A program made the position numbers and the translations under genes. This document shows positions 58,992 to 64,000 of a stretch of 64,000 nt of DNA, piece by piece. Below the pieces are notes generated by a model, which saw only the letters and a list, made by a program, of their open reading frames with translations, ran no database searches and was not told the origin of the DNA. Position 1 is the first letter of the stretch. Each line of letters opens with the position of its first letter. The DNA is from Pseudonocardia sp. ICBG1293 (lineage in GTDB: Bacteria; Actinomycetota; Actinomycetes; Mycobacteriales; Pseudonocardiaceae): positions 310,001 to 374,000 of the forward strand of contig NZ_JAHLEL010000038.1 in assembly GCF_020131355.1 (NCBI RefSeq), written 5' to 3'.

Positions 58992-60131
58992 TCAGTTGCG
59001 AGACAGACGTGTGTAGCGGGCCCGGTGCTGGTCGGCGGAGCCGAACTCGTACTCGATCGCGGTGAGCCGCTTGAAGTAGTGCCCGACCGCGAGCTCCTGG
59101 GTCATCCCCATCCCGCCGTGCAGCTGGATCGCGCTCTGCCCCACGAACCGCGCCGCGCGGCTCACCGTCACCTTGGCGGCGGACACGGCCCGGGCCCGCT
59201 CGGCCGGCTCCGAGCCCAGCCGCAGCGTCGCCAGGTAGGTGGCCGAGACCGCCTGCTCCACCTCCATGTGCATGTCGACCATCCGGTGCTGCAGAGCCTG
59301 GAACGACCCGATCGGCTGTCCGAACTGCCGGCGCTCCCGCGCATAGGCGACGGTGTCGGCGAGCACCGTCCGCAGGCATCCGACCGCCTCGGCGCACACC
59401 GCGGCGACCGCCTCGTCGAGCGCGGGCGCGAGCAGGTCCCAGCCGCGGTCCTCCGCGCCGAGCAGCGCGGTGGCGGGCAGCCGGGCCTCGTCGAACACGA
59501 GGTCCGCGGCGTGCCGGTCGTCGACGGTTCGGAACGGGTCGATCCGCAGCCCGGCCGGCGGGTCGTCGACGCCGACCGGCACGGCGAACAGCGAGATCCC
59601 GTCGAGCCCGCGCCGCCCGCCCGAGGTCCGGGCGCTGACGAGCAGGTGGGTGGCCTGCGGCACCCCGGGTACGACGACCTTCGCGCCGCTCAGCACCCAG
59701 CCGCCGCCCGAGCGGCGGGCCGTGAGCGACACGTCGTGCGCGGTGTGCCCCGATCCCGGCTCGGCCAGCGCCGGTGCGATGCGGACCGAGCCGGCGGCGA
59801 CACCCTTCAGTACGTCGGTCGCGCCAGCGCGGCCGAACACGCCACCACCGAGCACCACGGTGTCCACATAGGGCTCGACGACGAGCGCGCGGCCGAGCTG
59901 CTCCGCGACGACCATGACCTCGACCGGGCCGCCGCCCGAGCCGCCGGCGTCCTCCGGCAGCGCCGCGCCGAGGATCCCCAGGTCGTCGGCGAACGCCTGC
60001 CAGATCGCGGGCTGCCACCCGGCGTCCGATCCGGCGATCTCGCGGCTGCGCGCGAGGTCGTAGCGGGCCGCGAGGAAACCGGCGAGCGTGTCGCGGAGCT
60101 GTTCCTGCTCCGAGGTCAACTGGAAGTCCAT
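58992..60131 (-). CDS. Acyl-CoA dehydrogenase (FadE-type, shorter partner)
   Basis: This 379-residue protein starts MDFQLTSEQEQLRDTLAGFLAARYD and keeps the C-terminal helical domain (AYARERRQFGQPIGSFQALQHRMVDMHMEVEQAV, then LHGGMGMTQELAVGHYFKRL). The middle FAD motif is weak (APALAEPGSGHTAHD). Its stop lies after the upstream FadE with no gap: the partner's stop abuts this ATG. As with the pair at 20515-22732, the two probably form a heterotetramer acting on bulky acyl-CoA side chains. Confidence 0.88.
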   Translation of the reverse strand: MDFQLTSEQEQLRDTLAGFLAARYDLARSREIAGSDAGWQPAIWQAFADDLGILGAALPEDAGGSGGGPVEVMVVAEQLGRALVVEPYVDTVVLGGGVFGRAGATDVLKGVAAGSVRIAPALAEPGSGHTAHDVSLTARRSGGGWVLSGAKVVVPGVPQATHLLVSARTSGGRRGLDGISLFAVPVGVDDPPAGLRIDPFRTVDDRHAADLVFDEARLPATALLGAEDRGWDLLAPALDEAVAAVCAEAVGCLRTVLADTVAYARERRQFGQPIGSFQALQHRMVDMHMEVEQAVSATYLATLRLGSEPAERARAVSAAKVTVSRAARFVGQSAIQLHGGMGMTQELAVGHYFKRLTAIEYEFGSADQHRARYTRLSRN

Positions 60132-61364
60132 CTAGAGCCCCAAAGCCGCCTTCGCGATGATGTTGCGCTGGATCTCGTTGCTGCCCGCGTAGATCGTCCC
60201 GGCCCGGTCGTTGAGGTAACGCAGCGGCGCGACCGCCTGCCACTCCTCGCCGCTGAGATAACCGTCCGCCGGTGGGACGAAGCCCGCCACCGGGCCGCCG
60301 GGCCGGGTCGCGTGCGGCTGGTAGGCGCGCCCGCGCGGGCCGGCGGCCTCCAGCAGCAGCTCGGTCAGGGTCTGGCTGAGCTCGGTGCCGAGGATCTTCA
60401 GCATCGACGACGCCGTCCCCGGGTTGCCGCCCCCGGCCGCCGTCGAGAGGACCCGGAACTCCAGGATCTCGAAGACGTCGATCCGGATGCGGGCGTCGGC
60501 CAGCTTCGCCGCGAAGTCCGGTGAGTCGATCAGCGGGCGCCCGTCCGGGCCCGGCTGCCCGCTCGCGGCGCGCGCCACCTCACCGGCCGTGACCTGCAGA
60601 CCCGGCGCGACCGCCGCGCCACCCCGCTCGAACTCGAGCAGGTACTTCGCGACGGTCCAGCCGTCGTCGACCGAGCCGATCACGTTCGACAGCGGCACCC
60701 GCACCCCGTCGAAGAACTCCTGGTTCTGGATCTGCTCCCCGGAGGTCATGACCAGCGGCCGGACCTCGATGCCCGGCGAGGTCATGTCGATCAGGAGGAA
60801 CGTGATGCCCTGCTGCTTCTTCCCGGTCCGGCTCGTCCGGACCAGGCAGAACATCCAGTTCGCCTCGTGGGCGTGGGTGGTCCAGATCTTGCTGCCGGTG
60901 CAGACGAGGTCGTCGCCGTCGACGACGGCGGACATCGACAGGGAGGCGAGGTCGGAGCCCGCCTCCGGCTCGGAGTACCCCTGGCAGAAGAAGATCTCGC
61001 CGCTCAGGATCCGGGGGAGGAAGTACGCCTGCTGCTCGGGCGTCCCGAACTCGACGATCACGTGGGCGACCTGCGAGATCCCCATCGGCGACAACGGCGG
61101 CGCTCCGGCGAGGACCGACTCGCGGGAGAAGATGTAGTGCTGGGTCAGCGTCCAGTCGCAGCCGCCGTGCTCCACCGGCCAGGCCGGGGCGGCCCAGCCG
61201 CGATCGTGGAGGACCGCCTGCCACCGCATGCTCGCCTCGTGGTCGGCGTACACGCTCGTCATCAGTCGGCCGGCCCGGCGCAGGTCCGGGGTGAGCTTCT
61301 CGTCGAGGAACGCGCGGACCTCGTCCCGGAAGGCGAGATCGGCCGCTGACCACTGGAGATCCAT
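60132..61364 (-). CDS. Acyl-CoA dehydrogenase (FadE-type, longer partner)
   Basis: This 410-residue enzyme has FAD/acyl motifs FFCQGYSEPEAGSDLASL and IWTTHAHEANWMFCLVR, and a C-terminus with RAGTIYAGSNEIQRNIIAKAALGL. At the medium-chain catalytic Glu position (IYEGT) it has Ala, again pointing to a FadE-type active site. It is the first gene of the pair and lies divergent from the LysR regulator across a perfect palindrome, so LysR control is likely. Confidence 0.9.
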   Translation of the reverse strand: MDLQWSAADLAFRDEVRAFLDEKLTPDLRRAGRLMTSVYADHEASMRWQAVLHDRGWAAPAWPVEHGGCDWTLTQHYIFSRESVLAGAPPLSPMGISQVAHVIVEFGTPEQQAYFLPRILSGEIFFCQGYSEPEAGSDLASLSMSAVVDGDDLVCTGSKIWTTHAHEANWMFCLVRTSRTGKKQQGITFLLIDMTSPGIEVRPLVMTSGEQIQNQEFFDGVRVPLSNVIGSVDDGWTVAKYLLEFERGGAAVAPGLQVTAGEVARAASGQPGPDGRPLIDSPDFAAKLADARIRIDVFEILEFRVLSTAAGGGNPGTASSMLKILGTELSQTLTELLLEAAGPRGRAYQPHATRPGGPVAGFVPPADGYLSGEEWQAVAPLRYLNDRAGTIYAGSNEIQRNIIAKAALGL

Positions 61365-61399
61365 CTCTGCTGCGCCACTCCCTCGCTAGCCGGTGCGTC

Positions 61400-61422
61400 G
61401 CAACCTAACATGTATAGGTTGC
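61400..61422. promoter_or_regulatory. LysR-type operator palindrome
   Basis: GCAACCTA-ACATGTA-TAGGTTGC is a perfect 8-bp inverted repeat with a 7-bp spacer in an AT-rich stretch between the divergent FadE pair and the LysR gene, as expected for a LysR recognition site. Confidence 0.7.
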
Positions 61423-61471
61423 ATCGCGGGAACAGTGGACAAACGGGTCGCCCCGAGGCGATGCTCCGGCC

Positions 61472-62356
61472 GTGGAGGTCCGACATCTCCGGTACTTCGT
61501 GGCCGTGGCCGAGGAGGCGAGCTTCTCCCGCGCGGCCGAGCGGCTCGGCATGGCCACCTCCCCGCTCAGCAGGCGGGTGCGGGACCTGGAGGGCGAGCTC
61601 GGTGTGCGGCTGTTCGTCCGCGACTACCACCGCGTCACGCTGACCGACGCCGGCCGGGCACTCGTCGACGAGGCGCGCGGGATCGTCGAGCGCGTCGACG
61701 CCCTCCCCGGGCTGCTCCCGCCGGCGACGTCGCGGGGGACGGTCGTCACCGTCGGGACCGCGCCCGAGGTGTCGGCGGACCTCCGCTCCCGGTTCCTCGC
61801 CCTGGTCCGCGCCGAGCGCCCGGGGCTCGTCGTGCGGCAGCGGCCCGCCAGCACCGCCCCGCTCGTGCGGGCGGTGCTCAAGGGCGAGGTGGACCTGGCC
61901 TTCGTCCACGGCCGCGTCGACGACCCGCGGCTGTCGTCGGTCGTCGTGGAGTCCCAGCCGGTCAGGGTCGTCGTGGCGCAGGGGATCGGCTTCGACGGGC
62001 GGGACTCGCTGCGGCTCGCCGAGCTCGCGCACCTGCCCTACACCTTCCTGAAGGCGTCGTTGGCCCCGTTCGTCGCGCACGCGGCCGACACCCTGCTCGC
62101 CCGGCACGGTGTCGCGGGCCGGCTGCCGGTGCAGGCCACGCACGCCGAGCTGGTGCCGATGGTCTCGGCGGGCGAGGCCTTCACGATGTGCGGTGCCCGG
62201 TTCGGCGCGACCCGCACCGTGTTCCTCCAGGAGCCGGTGCTCCTGCTCCCTTTCGAGGACGACCGCGAGCGGCTGGAGACCCACGCCGTCTGGCGCGCCG
62301 ACCGGGGCGGTCTCCTGCACGGGCTCCCCGCGCTGTCGCGCCGCCTCCACGCGTGA
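61472..62356 (+). CDS. LysR-family transcriptional regulator
   Basis: This 294-residue protein has an N-terminal helix-turn-helix (RHLRYFVAVAEEASFSRAAERLGMATSPLSRRVRDLEGELGVRLFVRD) and a C-terminal periplasmic-binding-like effector domain (TVVTVGTAPEVSADLRSRFLALVRAERPGL). The start is GTG. It is divergent from the FadE pair and upstream of the SDR/ALDH genes; either could be its target. Its stop codon lies within the palindrome at 62354-62368. Confidence 0.9.
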   Translation: MEVRHLRYFVAVAEEASFSRAAERLGMATSPLSRRVRDLEGELGVRLFVRDYHRVTLTDAGRALVDEARGIVERVDALPGLLPPATSRGTVVTVGTAPEVSADLRSRFLALVRAERPGLVVRQRPASTAPLVRAVLKGEVDLAFVHGRVDDPRLSSVVVESQPVRVVVAQGIGFDGRDSLRLAELAHLPYTFLKASLAPFVAHAADTLLARHGVAGRLPVQATHAELVPMVSAGEAFTMCGARFGATRTVFLQEPVLLLPFEDDRERLETHAVWRADRGGLLHGLPALSRRLHA

Positions 62357-62368
62357 CCGGATCGGTCA
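62354..62368. promoter_or_regulatory. Palindrome at the end of the LysR gene
   Basis: TGACCG-GAT-CGGTCA is a perfect 6-bp inverted repeat that includes the LysR stop codon. It lies about 25 bp before the candidate SDR promoter and may be an operator. Confidence 0.4.
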
Positions 62369-62391
62369 TCCGCAGGTCGCCGACGTGGTCG

Positions 62392-62421
62392 TGGACACGC
62401 TTCACCTAACGCCAATAGGCT
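62392..62421 (+). promoter_or_regulatory. Candidate promoter of the SDR-ALDH genes
   Basis: TGGACA (62392-62397) and TAGGCT (62416-62421) with an 18-bp spacer form a reasonable housekeeping-type promoter 76 bp upstream of the SDR ATG. Confidence 0.45.
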
Positions 62422-62497
62422 TCGCGCACTCGCGGTGACGGGGCCGGGGGTGTGGTCCCGCTGTGGCCCCGGCCGTTCGATCGAAGGGGTGCCGTCC

Positions 62498-63322
62498 ATG
62501 GGCAGGCTCGAGGGCAAGGTCGCTTTCATCACCGGGGCCGCGCGGGGGCAGGGGCGTGCACACGCCGTCCGGCTCGCCGAGGAGGGCGCCGCCATCGTCG
62601 CGGTGGACATCTGCGAGCAGATCCCCACCGTCTTCTACCCGATGGCGACCAAGGAGGACCTCGACGAGACCGTCGCGCTCGTCGAGGCCGCGGGCGGACG
62701 GATCGTGGCCCGGGTCGCCGACGTGCGCGACCGGGCCGCGCTGGAGGCCGCCCACGAGGCGGGCGTCCGGGAGTTCGGGCACGTCGACACCGTGCTGCCG
62801 AACGCCGGGATCATGCCGGTGATCAACGAGGGCGAGCAGCGCCAGGCCTGGTTCGACGGCATCGACACGCTGCTCACCGGGGTCTGGCAGACGATGGAGG
62901 TCTGCCTCCCGTCGATGATCGAACGGGACCGCGGCGGGTCGATCCTGATCACCAGCTCCGCGGCGGGCCTGTCCAGCATCGGGCTGAACACCCTGCCCGG
63001 GCAGGCGGCCTACTCCGCGGCCAAGCACGGCGTCGTCGGCCTGATGCGGCTCTACGCCTCGCAGCTCGCGAAGCACTCCATCCGGGTCAACACCGTGCAC
63101 CCCACGGGCGTGGACACGCCGATGGTCGCCAACGCGGCCTACGGCGAGTTCGTCGAGCGGTTCCCCGAGATCGCGGGCAGCCCGAACTACCAGAACCCGA
63201 TGCCGGTCCCGCTCATCGAGCCCGTCGACGTCAGCAACGCGCTGGTCTACCTGGCCTCCGACGAGGCCCGCTACGTCACCGGCGTGACCTTCCCGGTCGA
63301 CGCCGGCTACCTCAACCGCTGA
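62498..63322 (+). CDS. Mycofactocin-coupled SDR family oxidoreductase
   Basis: This 274-residue short-chain dehydrogenase has the cofactor motif TGAARGQGRAHAVRLAEEGAAIVAVDICEQ and the catalytic Ser and YSAAK (AAYSAAKHGVVGLM). An insert after strand 2 (IPTVFYPMATKEDLDETV) and the TGAARGQGR wording mark the mycofactocin-coupled group, which keeps its nicotinamide bound and hands electrons to mycofactocin. The ATG gives MGRLEGKVAF. It is followed after 12 bp by an aldehyde dehydrogenase, suggesting alcohol-to-acid oxidation. Confidence 0.9.
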   Translation: MGRLEGKVAFITGAARGQGRAHAVRLAEEGAAIVAVDICEQIPTVFYPMATKEDLDETVALVEAAGGRIVARVADVRDRAALEAAHEAGVREFGHVDTVLPNAGIMPVINEGEQRQAWFDGIDTLLTGVWQTMEVCLPSMIERDRGGSILITSSAAGLSSIGLNTLPGQAAYSAAKHGVVGLMRLYASQLAKHSIRVNTVHPTGVDTPMVANAAYGEFVERFPEIAGSPNYQNPMPVPLIEPVDVSNALVYLASDEARYVTGVTFPVDAGYLNR

Positions 63323-63334
63323 AAGGAAGACGTC

Positions 63335-64000
63335 GTGAACGTCCGTGACGAACTGCTGATCGACGGCGAGTGGCGCAAGCCGGCGTCGTCGGTACGGATC
63401 CCCGTCGTGTCGCCCTCCACCGACGAGGTGATCGGCGAGGCCCCCGACGCCGACGCCGACGACGTCGACGCCGCCGTGCGCGCGGCCCGCCGCTCGTTCG
63501 ACGAGGGCGTGTGGCGGCTGCGGCCGGTCGCCGAGCGGGCCGAGGTGCTCGAGCGCGCGCTCGGCCTGATCGAGCCGAAGCTCGACGAGATCGGCAGGCT
63601 GGTGACCGCGGAGATGGGGCTCCCCACCGCCTTCGCCGGGATGCAGATCCCCGGCGCACTGGCCGTCGGGAAGTACTTCCTCGACGTGGCACGCGACAGC
63701 CCGCTCTCCGAGGTCCGGCAGACCATGTACGGGCCGGCGGCCGTCGTGAAGGAACCGGTCGGCGTCGTCGCCTCGATCGCGCCGTGGAACGGCCCGTTCA
63801 ACATGGCCGTCTCGAAGATCTGGCCGGCGCTGGTCAGCGGGTGCAGCGTGGTCTACAAGCCCGCGCCCGAGACCCCGCTCGACGCGTACTACATCGCCGA
63901 GGCGCTGGTCGAGGCCGGTGTCCCGGCCGGGGTGTTCAACTACGTCACCGGCGACCGCGACGCCGGGCGTGCCCTCGTCGCACACCCGGGTGTGGACAAG
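63335..64000 (+). CDS. Aldehyde dehydrogenase, cut by the window end
   Basis: Only the N-terminal 222 residues are present. They start MNVRDELLIDGEWRKPAS and include GVVASIAPWNGPFNMAVSKIWPALVSGCSVVYKPAPETPLDAYY, the cofactor-binding part with the catalytic Asn (PWN) and Lys (KPAPE) of the NAD-dependent aldehyde dehydrogenase family. GTG 63335 follows GAAAGGAAG. The catalytic Cys lies beyond the window. It is presumably co-transcribed with the SDR and oxidises its aldehyde product. Confidence 0.92.
   Translation, partial: MNVRDELLIDGEWRKPASSVRIPVVSPSTDEVIGEAPDADADDVDAAVRAARRSFDEGVWRLRPVAERAEVLERALGLIEPKLDEIGRLVTAEMGLPTAFAGMQIPGALAVGKYFLDVARDSPLSEVRQTMYGPAAVVKEPVGVVASIAPWNGPFNMAVSKIWPALVSGCSVVYKPAPETPLDAYYIAEALVEAGVPAGVFNYVTGDRDAGRALVAHPGVDK

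Overview
The window is very GC-rich, uses many GTG starts and has many short intergenic gaps. Several marks point to a high-GC actinomycete: a WhiB7 regulator with an AT-hook, an order at the left end matching the mycobacterial Rv3197A-Rv3193c block, ftsE-ftsX-smpB downstream of prfB, a tmRNA tag ending in YALAA, FadE-type acyl-CoA dehydrogenase pairs and a mycofactocin-type SDR. A Pseudonocardiaceae member such as Pseudonocardia fits best, but this is inferred from gene content and not from a marker tree. No plasmid or phage backbone is visible, so it reads as chromosome.

Layout. 0-11.6 kb: whiB7 behind a strong leader terminator, a VOC protein and its divergent TetR, then the conserved block of ABC1 kinase, ThiF-like protein, YgjP-type metallopeptidase, DUF2342 protein, PDZ/Lon-like protease and UPF0182 membrane protein. 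11.6-15.9 kb: initiator tRNA, a frameshifted RibD-like reductase with divergent TetR, an RsmC-like methyltransferase, an S4 protein and an OatA-like acyltransferase. 15.9-17.1 kb: an IS5-type element and a 121-bp MITE joined end to end through shared TAA duplications. 17.1-25.2 kb: a lytic transglycosylase, SoxR, a phosphatase, a toxin-antitoxin pair, an acyl-CoA dehydrogenase pair, a PadR regulator, prfB and a lipoprotein. 25.4-30.4 kb: an MFS exporter with divergent MarR, ftsEX, an NmrA-like reductase and smpB.

30.4-40.5 kb is an accessory block lying between smpB and ssrA, which are often close neighbours in actinobacteria. It holds a divergent P450, then an importer operon (ATPase, fused permease, a second P450, lipoprotein binding protein), a PaaX-type regulator, an amidohydrolase and a saccharopine-dehydrogenase-like oxidoreductase. 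Both P450s belong to one subfamily and lack the usual I-helix threonine. 40.5-54.4 kb: tmRNA, a canonical P450 with its ferredoxin, a VIT1-like transporter, an iron-sulfur photolyase, a MauE/DsbA-like pair, a YczE/MocR pair, a gluconate operon with its FadR-type regulator, a TrmB-type regulator, an S9 peptidase and tRNA-Ala. 54.4-58.8 kb: a decayed IS481-type remnant, a P450-MFS operon and its divergent TetR, with two MITEs inserted in tandem in their shared promoter region. 58.8-64 kb: a second acyl-CoA dehydrogenase pair, a LysR regulator, a mycofactocin-type SDR and the start of an aldehyde dehydrogenase that runs off the window.

The accessory genes look like catabolic and detoxification modules (P450s, acyl-CoA dehydrogenases, SDR/ALDH, each with a local regulator) set among housekeeping genes. 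The two most unusual features are the importer operon with an embedded P450 and the chained TAA-flanked mobile elements. No CRISPR array, prophage or replication origin was seen.
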